Below, one piece after another: positions 21,801 to 33,000 of a stretch of DNA of 64,000 bases; the stretch's first letter is position 1; each line of letters begins with the position of its first letter. Both the position numbers and the translations under genes were made by a program. The stretch covers positions 2,344,715-2,408,714 of the forward strand of contig CM029384.1 in NCBI GenBank assembly GCA_017165825.1. The letters run 5' to 3'. The DNA comes from Hepsetus odoe. Taxonomy: Eukaryota; Chordata; Actinopteri; Characiformes; Hepsetidae. The notes under the pieces are model-generated. The model was not told the DNA's origin and searched no databases. It saw only the letters and a list, made by a program, of their open reading frames with translations.

Positions 21801-24595
21801 TTAAGGTTAAAGGATATCTACTCAAGCATTTGAAAAAAATAAGCAAAAGGGTTCAATTTAGTGTGGTAACAATAAACTAATGTTAAGAACCTTTTCACTT
21901 CTCCTAAAATGACCATGTCTGAGATACAAGGTTTTCTTACCGCAGCAATGATATGTAGCTGAAATCCAAAGCAGGACCAAACTTCTTGCTTTGTCTTGTT
22001 ATACTTCAGATTCCTTTCAACGACCTGGCTGGGCAGACGTTGGTCTTGCAGGTGTTTGATTTTGACCGCTTTGGGAAGCATGACGTGATAGGAGAGATCA
22101 AAATAGCCATGAACAGCATTGACCTCGGACAGCCGATCCATGAATGGAAGGATCTCGTGGGCGGAGAGAAAGAAGAGGTAAGGATTCTAGACATCTTTTC
22201 CATTTGTCCTAATTTGTACATCATGTGCCCCCTGCTCCTTTTTGCACACCCACTTCAACTCTGGAAAATCACCTGGTTCAGGTGTGCAAGCAACTAAACT
22301 AAAGCATCACACAAAACATGGACTTCTAGATCTGTGTGCAGGTTTCGATTGAAAAGGTCTTCGGTTAATGGTTCCCAGGGTCCCTGGTTTGAGAACCACT
22401 GGGCACTAAGTGCTTTTGCTCTAACAGACCTTGCTCACTAAAGAGTTTGTTAATTATTCAGTGAGCTGAAGAAATAGGAGTACATTAGTGATTCCAGCTC
22501 TGGGTATTCCAGGAACAGGGATGGGAAACAATGAATTTTTCATCTGCACACTTTCATACTTCCTTCTTTCTGAGCAGCAAGAGAAGCTGGGAGACATCTG
22601 TATCTCCCTGCGATATGTCCCCACCTCTGGGAAGCTCACCGTCTGCGTAATGGAGGCAAAGAACCTGAAGAAGATGGACGTGGGTGGTTTATCAGGTGCG
22701 CTCTCTCAAACACACCTGAATGAAATAGTCACAGAGTATCTTTAATGGATTTGCTAGGAGATCACAGGTTTAAATCCCAGATCAGTAGGTTGCCCATGCT
22801 CATCACTGCTCCCCGGGTGCAGTTTCATTGAGTTTCACAATGACAAATAGTCACTTTCATGTTCCAAAACATGAACCATATCATGGTCCTTGTGTCTACA
22901 TTTAGTATACTGAGATATACTCATCCATCCAGGCAAGCCAGAAGCTCAGTCCAACTCCCCACTTTAAATCCAAACTGGATTTAGGGCATCAGACAAAGAT
23001 CAAGTTCTTGGATTTTTGTCTGAAGGCGCAGAAGACAAAAACATATGGTCTGTGGTGTTCCCAATCTCAAAGGGGTTGTTTCACTGTTAAGCAGACACAT
23101 TTCACCCTTCCGTTTGTGCTCTGTTAGAAAGCATTCTTGCTGTAATTAGTACTTGCTTGTTTCTGCCTTCTCAGATCCATTTGTAAAGGTGGTTCTGCAG
23201 CACAATGGGAAACGCCTGAAGAAGAAGAAGACCACCGTTAAACAGAACACACTCAATCCATACTTCAATGAAAGCTTCAGCTTTGAGATCCCATTTGCAC
23301 AGATACAGGTAAAGAACAGCACTAAGGGTCATCAGCACACATTCCCGATGATTTAAAATGAGAAATGTGTTTTAATAGCATTAAATAGAATCTACATGGA
23401 AGCACTGGCTCTCAGACACTATATGTGAAGCTGTTTACTGCTATTTTACCCAAGGGGGTTGGGTAGCCAGTCGACCTTGGACCCCCAGAGGTTTTTTTTC
23501 TCTACACAGTGGAGTTTTTGGTTCCTCTCCTTCGTAGTCGTCCGGCTTTGACTTCTATTACTGTAACCTGTTCCACCATCTACCACCAATGTAAAGTGCC
23601 TTGGGGCAACTCTGTTGTAAAAGGCGCTATACAAGAATAAATTGAATTGAATTGAATTGAATTAATATAGCATGCTTATTGACAGAACAGAAATACCTCT
23701 TTCTGACTGCTTTTTGGCTTTTTGCTCAGTAGTGATGCTCCTGGAAGACTTGATTTGGTAATTCTATCCAGCAGCTCCGTGAAACACCTGACCAGTCATA
23801 GGCTTGCATATCTTTTCTAATGCATTACTGATCAACCAGTCACAGGCCAACATATCGTAGATTAATCCATTACTGTTCAACCAGCTACCCAGTCATAGAC
23901 CTACGAATTATGCAAATCCCTTTTCACAGCTAACAAATCATAGATTAACCAATCATAGATTAACCAATCCCTGATCAACCAGGCTACCACTCTTATAAAT
24001 TATTGACTAATCAATTATAGAATGAATGACAGACTAAACTTCTATCGAATCATAGACCAGGGTGGGGAAATCCAGTCCACATAATCAAAGATTTATCGAT
24101 CATAAACGAACCATTTAACCAATCATATGTTTATCAATCTCAGACTGACCAATCTCAGGCTAACCAGGCAAACAATCAACCAATCAAAGCTTTTATCACT
24201 TGGTTGTCCAATCATGGGTTCAGCATCTATGTGTGTGTTTTTTTTGCTATAATTTTAACATCCCTTTAAAATATGCATACAAACTAAAAAGGGTTTTTGT
24301 CCTCCTGGTAAGAACGCACAGTAATATGAGTAAAGCGTGTCATCGTCTCTGCTCTTACACACGTCTGTGCTCTGTGTCCCTGTAGAAGATCCAGGTGCTG
24401 ATTACCGTCTATGACTACGATAAACTGGGCAGCAATGATGCTATTGGAAAGTGCTGGATAGGCTACGGCGCCAGTGGAGTGGGCCTGCGCCACTGGTCCG
24501 ACATGTTGGCCAATCCCAGACGCCCTGTGGCCCAGTGGCACACTCTGCAGCCGGAGGAGGAAGTGGACGCAGCTTTGAAGGCTCCCATTCGCTAA
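17723..24595 (+). CDS. syt5: Synaptotagmin, SYT5-like (8 coding exons)
   Basis: Calcium sensor for regulated exocytosis, 406 aa, anchored in vesicle membranes. Coding exons: 17723-17879, 18598-18770, 18952-19044, 20983-21150, 22010-22177, 22578-22695, 23175-23308 and 24386-24595. The start is fixed by an in-frame TGA at 17714-17716 in the same exon. A proline-rich luminal N-terminus leads to a membrane segment (about residues 55-78, [20 protein letters not shown]) and then a KKC/KKK stop-transfer. C2A holds all five calcium ligands (D156, D162, D214, D216, D222) and C2B likewise (D287, D293, D347, D349, D355). C2B also has the polybasic KRLKKKKT and the C-terminal [18 protein letters not shown]. 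Ca2+-dependent phospholipid and SNARE binding are therefore expected from family knowledge. The SYT5 label rests on C2B similarity and on the tnnt1 neighbour; SYT8 or a SYT1/2-like paralogue is possible. Exon 3 is framed by complementary dinucleotide repeats. AATAAA signals occur at 24713 and 25156. Confidence 0.9.
18216..18247. repeat. (TG)n microsatellite, syt5 intron 1
   Basis: Pure TG run of about sixteen units between coding exons 1 and 2. Confidence 0.95.
18507..18542. repeat. (ATCT)n/(ATCC)n microsatellite
   Basis: Tetranucleotide tract just upstream of syt5 coding exon 2. Confidence 0.9.
18566..18597 (+). repeat. (CT)n tract serving as polypyrimidine tract of syt5 exon 2
   Basis: A CT microsatellite runs straight into the TTAG acceptor of the transmembrane exon (18598). 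The splice signal is thus made of a length-variable repeat. Confidence 0.85.
18850..18887. repeat. (CA)19 microsatellite
   Basis: Perfect CA tract 64 bases upstream of syt5 exon 3. It is complementary to the (GT)14 tract that starts at the donor of that exon. Confidence 0.95.
19045..19072. repeat. (GT)14 microsatellite containing the syt5 exon 3 donor
   Basis: The intron begins inside this repeat: GAATCAG followed by GT units only. The donor therefore reads GTGTGT instead of GTAAGT. Confidence 0.95.
19300..19375 (+). mobile_element. SINE family B / L2-like tail remnant
   Basis: GTCGCTCTGGATAAGTCC and GAATGCCATAAATGTAAAT match the family B tail, with no head left. Confidence 0.5.
21280..21494 (-). 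mobile_element. SINE family A, nearly complete (syt5 intron 4)
   Basis: GAAGTGAAAGTGACTATTTG at the left, GGGGAGTAGTGATGGGGATG and TTGCTCAAGGGTACATCAGG in the body, and AACACTAGGCCACCGCTGCC at the right. Confidence 0.8.
22755..22862 (+). mobile_element. SINE family A, decayed (syt5 intron 6)
   Basis: B-box-like GGTTTAAATCCC, GATCAGTAGGTTGCCC, CATCACTGCTCCCCGGGTGC and TTTCACAATGACAAATAGTC remain. The A-box half and part of the body are missing. Confidence 0.6.
23440..23665 (+). mobile_element. Retroelement 3' end with (TTGAA)n tail (syt5 intron 7)
   Basis: GTAAAGTGCCTTGGGGCAAC, then AAAAGGCGCTATACAAGAAT and a short (TTGAA)n run ending at 23665. This layout is typical of fish LINE/SINE 3' ends. 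No coding part is present. Confidence 0.6.
23770..24215. repeat. Degenerate tandem array with CCAATCATAG core (syt5 intron 7)
   Basis: About 440 bases built from diverged 15-25-base units around ACCAATCATAGATTA, with variants such as CCAGTCATAGGCT, CCAATCATATG and CCAATCTCAGGCT. Two adjacent identical units occur near 23937-23968. It differs from all other repeats in the window. Confidence 0.7.
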
Positions 24596-25282
24596 CCGGC
24601 TGCACATCTGCTCCCACTGTTTCATGCAACAAAGCAATTTATACGTTACACTGTCCTTTCAAGCATCATACACACTTTTTCATAACCTTCTGGCTCAGAT
24701 AGACGACACCTTAATAAATACCTGCCGAACAAATTCTCACAGCTGTGCATCTGAACCATCTGAAGATAAACTGCATCACATGCTCCCATCATTATAGGTG
24801 TTTCTGTCTCATTGCTGTGAAAATAATCCTCCCTTCTTCTCTAGAGAACACGCTCCCACAACCAAAACATGCTCACAAAGGGAGCGCTTTCATTTTTTCG
24901 TCCTCTTTATGTTGTTCTTGGAACATGTTCATGCACGGGAGTGAGTGAGTGTGTATCTGCTTATACATGTGTGCGTTTGTCTATTCATGTATTGTACAGT
25001 ATTTAAAGACTATGGTCCTGTTTTCCATCCTTGTAATGTGAAATGTAAATATAAGAAGAGGATAAAAGCCTCATTGGTGTGCAGCATTTATTTATAAACT
25101 ATTCCTCTATTGAGCTACACTCATGTGATTCTGCATGGACTGTTTATTAACTGATAATAAATAACGATAAATAATACTTGAGCACTTCATAGCCAAGAAA
25201 AAGGTGCAATTCATCCTTTATTTTACATTTCAGCCTATTTTAGTGTTTTAGTAAACAAAGCCATTTAGACGGAGTTTAATTT

Positions 25283-25533
25283 GAAAGTGAAGTGAAAGTG
25301 ACTATATCTGTTGTCGTGAAAAACAGCACACAGTGACTCACAACTAAATGCAACCTCTGCTTTTCTCCCACACACACTGTGCAACAGGGAGCAGGTATAT
25401 CCGGCGCCCGGGAAGCAGTGATGCAAACAGTACCTTGCTCAAGGGTTACTCCGGACAACCTACTGATCTGGGATTTGAACCCACGCCATTAAGAGCTTGG
25501 GGTTTAGGCCGTTACCACTAGGCCACCGGTGCC
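25283..25533 (-). mobile_element. SINE family A, nearly complete
   Basis: It begins with TGAAAGTGAAGTGAAAGTGA and ends in ACCACTAGGCCACCGGTGCC, just beyond the syt5 3' end. Confidence 0.78.
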
Positions 25534-25539
25534 CAAGTT

Positions 25540-26170
25540 GTGCCAGTTTGAAATGGTTCTCACTAGCAAAACTTACCGACTGACAGTGGTGGTGAACTTC
25601 TAATGTCTTCTGCACAGATCTAGCCATTTACTAGGGTTAGGGTTGGGATTATTTTAACCCTTGTCTTCTTAGTTTATATGCAATGATGAAAAATAGTCGT
25701 GAAGTTTCCTGACAGAGCTTTAAACATCACGCTGTAAAACTGCAAAAATCAACAATGAGGGAACGTCCTCTTAAGCCATTACATTAATATTTTGATTCAA
25801 TGATTCATTATTTGTTGTGTATTATTGTTAAAATAAAGGTTCTCGCACACTAAGGCTTTGATATTCCAGTTTAAGGCTCAATTTCCTGCTTTTAGGAATG
25901 TTTAAAATATAATAAAATATAGAAATAACCTAGAGTTCCTGCTTAATATTAAGTTTGCTCCTAAAATAACAACTTGCACTGCAACTAAAACCACATGCTG
26001 GACCTCTAAAGCTGCATGAAGCGGAGGTTTGAGGGGGTTTATGGTAGCAGGGACGGTGCCGTGGTAAGTGGAACATGTTGGAGGACTCGGGAGCCGGAGT
26101 TGCTGTTGGACGGCAGCACAAAGTCTGGATTAATCTTGTGTTCTGTTTCTGTCATGATCCGGGGGCAGAG
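25540..26170. other. Spacer between syt5 and tnnt1, left part
   Basis: I recognise no gene, RNA or repeat. It is A+T rich with short open frames only. Confidence 0.35.
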
Positions 26171-26221
26171 CCGGCCTAAGCCAAACATGTGAGCAGGGAA
26201 TTAAAAAGGGGTGGAGGGGAT

Positions 26222-26282
26222 GAGAGAGAGATAGGGAGAGAGAGCGAGAGACAGAGAGAGAAAGAGAGAGGGAGACAGAGAA
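26222..26282. repeat. (GA)n microsatellite
   Basis: Interrupted GA/GAGA run. Confidence 0.92.
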
Positions 26283-26695
26283 GGACACTAAGGTCAACCA
26301 GCTGGACAAAAGTAGGGAGGGAGGGGCGGAGCAATATGCAGAATTACAGACGTCATTCTGGAAGGATGGAAAATACACAGTTTACACGTTTTCATTCTGG
26401 GTTGAACTCATTTACACATTGAGTCAGGCTGTATCACTTAATTGTATTTGTTTTGTGTCACTGTTTTAAGCTAATCATGCATAATGAGCAGGGAAACAGC
26501 CTGGATCATCGTCCTAGATATATAAAACACAGGACTGATAGAGTAACAGGGCCTAGAAAACACATACAAGCCTTCAAATAAATGGTCCATGGGTTCTTTA
26601 GAGTTGCATCATAATGAAATATTCCATGAAGAACTTTAATTTAAGTTCACACACTACATCGTCCTCTAGGTGTTGAACTAATTAGATCCCAACTA

Positions 26696-26856
26696 AAAGT
26701 GAAAGTGACTATGACTAGTGAACCACAATGAAATGCATCATCTATATTTCACCCATACACACCATCCAGCTGGGGGCAGCCATATCTAGGAGCAGTGATG
26801 GGGACAGTACCTTGCTCAAGGGCACCTCAGGGCAACCTACTGGTCTTGGATTCGAA
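26696..26856 (-). mobile_element. SINE family A, head missing
   Basis: AAGTGAAAGTGACTATGAC, GAGCAGTGATGGGGACAGTA and GGCACCTCAGGGCAACC are present. The copy stops after the B box (GGATTCGAAC), so the A-box half is lost. Confidence 0.7.
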
Positions 26857-26906
26857 CTGGGATTACATACAAAGGGGAAAGTTATTTCAAGATTTATGAA
26901 AATCAT

Positions 26907-26955
26907 ATGATCCTCTGTGGCGACTCCTAAACAGGAGCAGGCGACAGAAGAAGAA
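26907..26955 (+). mobile_element. Extreme 3' end of the RRML-type LINE
   Basis: TGTGGCGACTCCTAAACAGG followed by a GAAGAAGAAG run matches the terminal part of the element at 57310-57790 (CTGTGGGGACCACTAAACAG). Confidence 0.55.
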
Positions 26956-26999
26956 GAATATATTATCTATTATAGTATCTAATACCTGTACGCAGTTAT

Positions 27000-28145
27000 A
27001 GACAGGCTCAGGAGGGAGGAAGAAAGAGTGAGAACAGGTTAATTCTGAGCATTTTACAAACTAGGTTCAGACAGTAGTTTCAGCACACTTCACTGAACTT
27101 AGTATAAACCTGTTGACCCTTGACCTCACTTATAAATCAATGGGATTCAGTTCCAGGTCACTGTTGGTTATTCATTTTCACCACGAGAGGTCAGCACCGG
27201 TGCACTGGCACTGGCCCAGCATGCCATTGGCAAAGAACCGTGTGTGGCATCCCTAGTCCACCAGGTGACGTTCAATGGCAACAGTCAGCTCCGAAAGACT
27301 TTGGGGCAAGTTTGAAGAACTGGGAATCTCACCCCGCCTGTTCCTCAACTCTCACATACATTGCGAAGGCGAGCGAGGGAGAACAATAACAAGTGAGAGT
27401 AGGTGCTCCCCACCAGCAACTTGCGCAATCCAAAACGGCTGGCACGTAAAAGACATTCTTGTGGGGAATGTAAGATCTTTGTCATTTGTAAACAGTCACA
27501 GTTTTCTGCAGGGTGGTGGCGTCAGTACAGCTGAAAAGCTACTAAAAAGATTTGTATCTTGACTTGAAGCCTATCATCATTGATATTCTGGCCCTGACTC
27601 TAAAACATACATCCATAGTGGAGTAGAAGGGACCTACTACACCCCCTCCACCCACCTTTGGAATCAGGTGACCTTTTTTTTGCCCCCCACGTTCTCATAT
27701 GACATGTCATTTTTTGGATCAGTGTCAACATCGAGGACGGTCCCCGTACCTGAGCAGTTTCAGAGGATTGTTTTTCAGTTGATAAGCCACACAGCGGCCT
27801 ACATATAAATCGGTCAAGGTGAACAGATCAAATCTGACAGATACAAACCCCAACGGCACTTCGTGCTATGACGCCTGCTTGAAACGTACACTCAGTGTTG
27901 GTTCTGCTACATATTTCAGCGCATTCCCAAGAATTTGCAACATGGTGCTTTGTATAACTGTCAAATATTTTCACCGTTTTACTCTGTACTCTGTTTGATC
28001 CTGACTTTTTAGAATGAATGGACCGTAAACTTCTCAGTAACTTGCTAGGACTAGCTGCTCTTCCTGTTTAGGGTCACAGAGTCAACATTTCATCACAGGG
28101 CAGACTCACACACACCAATTTATCATCTTCAGGCCCAGACTGTCT
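27000..28145. other. Unrecognised spacer
   Basis: No family could be assigned. It has a slightly higher G+C content around 27170-27460 and overlapping open frames of 89 and 95 codons, neither with a recognisable domain, splice context or homologue known to me. I would not call a gene. Confidence 0.35.
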
Positions 28146-28147
28146 GA

Positions 28148-28302
28148 ATCTTTTACATTTACGGGATTACATTTACATTTTGCAGATCCAAGACCCATTT
28201 CAGGGCCCAGTGGTGGTAGTGCCAGAGGTGGGATTTGAACCTGGGACCTCTTGAGCCATAGGTCCATAGGCAAGTATCCTACCACTAGACCACCACCACC
28301 CT
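28148..28302 (-). mobile_element. SINE family B copy
   Basis: Body GTGGTAGTGCCAGAGGTGGG, B-box complement GGATTTGAACC and right end CCACTAGACCACCACCACC. Part of the tail is deleted. Confidence 0.75.
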
Positions 28303-28309
28303 TCGCCAC

Positions 28310-29040
28310 CTGAACTTTAAACTTTACGGCAGTACTAGAACAGTAATGATCAAAGTTTAACAGTGAATTCTACAGTCTTGCTGTCAACTTTCACAGTGCA
28401 TTGCTTCCTGGGTGTATTTAGCAAATAATGGGAACTCAGTCCTCCAAATAGTGCCAACATTGTGCCTATAATTGACACAAATTCCCCTCAAACTGTGCCA
28501 TTTCCCCCTGACCGACTTGCTTTGTTTCTGAAACTGTATCTCATGCTTTGTTCAACCCGGGACTGGCATCAGAGTTCTGAAAACTGCAGACTCGACCACA
28601 GGCCTGAATTGGAATTAGTGCACGTCTGAGCTGAGTCTTGAGTCTTTAGTAGAAATGTTCGGTTTAGTCTCTATTAGTGGCAGTTGTTGCCCTGAAGCAT
28701 CAAAAATCCTGTCTGATTCAACATTCAATTAAAAAAATATCAGCACTCGTTACAGAACATTCAGTGCATGCAGTAACGGCATTTTTTAAAGGAATGAGGA
28801 AAAGCAAGGTGCTTTTTTAAATGAAGGTTTCCTCCATGCTAGTTAGGATAAAAGCTAATCCGGCCATGTTGTTCACAGAGGCCATAAAATGCGATTTTGA
28901 TTTGTTTTAGAGGTTCATTCTGCCCTGATTTTGATCATTTCCATTTGTAATTTTAAGGACATTCTAGTGATTTTGGATTAATAGAAATGAAAAACCGCAG
29001 GTCTGGAAAAGAGGGTTCTGTCCCATTTCTTTCACATTTC
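28310..29040. other. Unrecognised spacer
   Basis: I see neither exon nor repeat structure here. Confidence 0.35.
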
Positions 29041-29041
29041 C

Positions 29042-29303
29042 AGCAGCGTTGGCCTAGTGGTTAGGGAGTTGCCCCGCATTGGAAGATTGTGGGTTCGATT
29101 CCCTCACAAGTTGGTTGCCCTGAGGTACCCCTGAGCAAGGTACCGTCCCAGTCACTGCTCCCCGGGCGCTTTCAATAGCTGCTCACGGTGCTGCACGGTG
29201 TTTGTGTGCATGGGTTAAAAGCAGAGGTCCAATTTCGTTGTGGTTCACGCTTGCTGTGCTGTGACCTCGCAATGACGCAATGATGGGTTGTCACATTCAC
29301 TTT
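29042..29303 (+). mobile_element. SINE family A, complete
   Basis: Head GCGTTGGCCTAGTGGTTAGG, B box GGGTTCGATTCCC, full body, and tail CTGTGACCTCGCAATGACGC ending in TCACATTCACTTTCC. Confidence 0.85.
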
Positions 29304-29304
29304 C

Positions 29305-29645
29305 CTTCCTTGCATCCATCCAAAGATCCTTCCATCCATCCATCCATCCATCCAAAGAGCCTCCCATCATTCCATCCATCTACTAATCTATCCATAGATC
29401 CTTCCATTCATCCAGCAGTCAACCCATAGATCCTTCCATTCATCCATAGATACTTCCATTGGTTCATCCATTCATCCATCCATCCATCCATCCATCCACT
29501 AATCTGTCCAGAGATCCTACTCATAGATCTTTCCATTCGTCCATAGATACTTCCATTGGTACATCCATCCATAGATCTTTCCGTTCGTTCACCAATCTAT
29601 CCATAAATCCATCCATCCATCCATTCATCTGTCCATCCATCATCT
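29305..29645. repeat. ATCC-based minisatellite
   Basis: A 340-base tract of CATC/ATCC tetranucleotides mixed with higher-order units of the form CCATAGATCCTTCCATTCAT, lying downstream of the tnnt1 polyadenylation site. Confidence 0.9.
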
Positions 29646-29857
29646 GAGCTTCTTATCTTATTGCATCCAGGAATTCATTCATTTTTTTTCTCCTTGTTCA
29701 AACAACCAACAATCGGGAAAACCCAGAATAAAATAAATGGGTATCGATCCAGAGATGTGCTCTGAGATTTCTTCTTTTCGTCCACAACTTCTCCATTCCT
29801 TTTCATGCTTAAAGATAAAGTGCTGAGAATGCACAAATTTCCATATATTAGAGCGTT

Positions 29858-29863
29858 TTTATT
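29858..29863 (-). terminator. tnnt1: tnnt1 polyadenylation signal
   Basis: AATAAA on the reverse strand, about 150 bases past the tnnt1 stop codon and the first such hexamer in the 3' UTR. Confidence 0.7.
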
Positions 29864-30012
29864 ATGAACACATGCAGTCATATTTCCTCTTCTAGGTTTT
29901 ACAGTGATGAAAAATGTGAGCATGACACTGAATTAGCAAAGAGGAATGACTACGTTTTCTTTTTCTGCTTTTCGCTTCTGTTTTCTGATCTCTCATTCTG
30001 CTTCACGAGGCC

Positions 30013-33000
30013 TCATTTCCAGCGGCCTCCGACCTTTCCTTTTCCATGGCCCTTTTTGCTGTTGAAAGAGGAAGATGAGGTATCACAAAACGGAGATGCT
30101 GAATCAGTGACAAATCTCGTGCATTGCTCAAGAATGTGAGGAAGTCTGAATGACTTACAATTTTTGGGCATGTGAAATCCTGTTCAGCAAGACAATGATC
30201 TGGGCAGGATAAAAGAAAGGGAGAGGAAATGACTTCTAAGATCTAAACACATAAAAAAGTAGAATAATTATCTAACACAAAAAATAAAGGGCACAATGTT
30301 CAGAGACACTGAGCAGAAGAACCGTGATAAGTGCAGCACTCTCTGAGGAGTCTTTCATCGCAGTCCATTACTTTCTCCAGCATTAGAAGCCAGCATGTCT
30401 GAGGACACCATCTATTTGTCCTTCTGACAGCAGACAAACTAGCAGACAGTTAGGGCGCTATGGGCTTGTGATGGGATGGGGGTGGTCTAGTGGTAGGATA
30501 CTTGCCTATGGAGCAAAATGTCAAATCCCACACCTCCAGCACCACCACCAGAGGGTTCCTGAGCAAAACCCTCAACCCCAACTTGCTCCAGGGAGACTGT
30601 CCCTGTAATTAGGAAATTGAGGTCGCTCTACGAAAGAGCGTCTGCTAAATGGCGTAAATATAATGAGTGGCTCACCTCATATCTCTGCCTCTTCATCTGA
30701 TCAATTAAGTCAAACTTTTCCGACTCCAGTTGGTAGATCCAGTCCCACATCTCCTGAGCCCGCTGCCTTTCGGCCACAGAAATAAAACGGCGCAACAAAA
30801 TATAAAGCATCAAAAAATGTTGCACACAATCATGCATTTGCAGACATAACCGAGAAAATCTCCTTCACAAGAAGACCGGCTTTATACGTTAGAAGCGGTG
30901 ATTGGTTTTTATGTTTATTTATTATCTGCTAGACACCTTCAAATCTTTAACATACAGGCATCAATCCATGCAATATCGAAGTCTCTTACACCTTCATGAG
31001 GAAAAAGGTAGAGACTAAAAAGACATATTATAGGTTGCAGCTCCTGACAGGCGTCTGCTCGGACTATCAGAGGAAACCAGAACACTCAGAGGAAACTAGA
31101 GCAGACTCCACTCAGGAAGGACTCAGGCCACACCAGTTTTATTAATAACCAGTTCAAATAAAGAAAAAGGGCAACATTTACCCATTTCTTACCAAATAAT
31201 GATTTATCTTAGATGTACTTTAATCACACAGCACAGTTCGCTGTTGCCCTCCTTATTTATTTTTAACTGCTAAGGGTTTGTAATTAACCATTAAAGGGCC
31301 CATCACCTACAATTTTCTCTTGCACTCATCTTACACTCGCTTTCATCCAAACAGGACTTTTGAAACAGAACAGAAACTCAGAAAATCTGTGTTATTTGGC
31401 ACTAACAGACAGGCTTTTGTGGCTTCTGACGCTGTGTGACTCACTGCTCCTGATAGGCGGGGACAGGAGTTCAAATAGAATGTGTGACGAGACCCTAAGT
31501 GGTCTCACCCCTTCTCACCCCACAATTGATAAGCTGATGATGCATATAAACATTTGATTGCTTTTCTTTCACGGACAAATGGAACCTAATTTCCCTTTTA
31601 AGATGGAAAAAAATGTCTGGCAATTTTTGAATGAGCAAAAAAAAAACAAAAAAAACAAAGGGACACGTCATTTGATTGAGCCCAAAACGATAAAGATTTG
31701 CTGCTAACGTCAAAGCTCCAGTGGGAAGAGGAAGTTTCAGTAGGTGAACACGGCTCAGTATTTTCGGGGCGAGAGGTGTAAATGTGTGTCAGCATCAGCA
31801 CATTGTTTTGCTTTACACTCAGGAAGGCAAAGCGTATCGTTCAAATAGTATGCGGTAAAATCTAACGTAATGACGTAAATGAATGAATCTAAAACACATA
31901 TGCAGGAAATTGTCCTTCAATTTTTTCTTTACAGAAATATACTTTGAGTCTTATTATCATGAGCTTCAGTTAATTTTGTGATTTCTTTTAAGCGCTACTT
32001 TTTTACTTTAAGTACACTTCAGGGTCTGTATATTTTCACATGTACTGATTAATAAGTTCAGTCAGTGAATCTGTAAAGAATTTAATGACTTTCTCCAGCC
32101 GGGCAAATGTGATATGATTTCTCATAACTGAGATATTGTCATAAACCACAGCACATCAAATTCCTAACTTGACATTAATTCAAAAGCCAGTTTTTATTCT
32201 GCCAGCCAAAATGGTGTTTAGTTCAAAACTGAGCAAAGAGGGTGGGGGGGGGAAATGCTCTACAGAATGACAAAAAAAAAAAAAAAAAAAAGCTGATCTT
32301 CGCCAGCGATTGCAACATTGTCTTGGCTTAATCTTTAATCGTCTTTGATTTGGCAAAAGGAACTGCCTCAAATGAAAAACACATGACTTTTAAGTAGAAC
32401 TAGAGATTTTTTGATCCATATACACCTACCAGTCATAACATTAAAACCATCTGCTTGAAATTAAGATGTTGATGGGGCAGCCATGGCCTATTGTTGGGAA
32501 ATAAACCCAAGGATGGGTAGGTTGTGGATTCGATTCCCAGATCAGTAGGTTGCCCTGATGTACCCTTGAGCAAGGTACCGTCCCCATCACTGCTGGTCAC
32601 ATTTCGTTGTGGTTCACTGTGTGCTGTCGTGTTTCACAATGACAAGAAGACACTTTCTCTTTACTTTCACCCTTGTGCTGCCTAAACAGCTGTGATCCAG
32701 AGTGGCATTGACTTCATAAGGCATCTGGGGTCTCTTTCCGGTGGGGCGTCCTAATTAGATGCCCGAGCCACCTCATCTGGCTCCTCTCGATGCGGAGGAG
32801 CAGCGGCTCTACTCTGAGCCCCTCCCGAATGACTGAGCTTCTCACCCTATCTCTAAGGGTGAGTCCAGACAAGCTGCAGCCACTACCCACAGCTCGTGAC
32901 CATAGGTGAGAGACACGGTCAAATGCCTTCTCCAAGTCCACAAAGCACATGCAGACTGGTTGTGCAAACTCCCATGCACCCTCCAGGACCCTGCCAAGGG

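Noticed and set aside
32430..32465. CAGTCATAACATTAAAACCA fragment typical of some fish transposons
   Set aside because: Too short (about 30 bases) to define an element or its ends.
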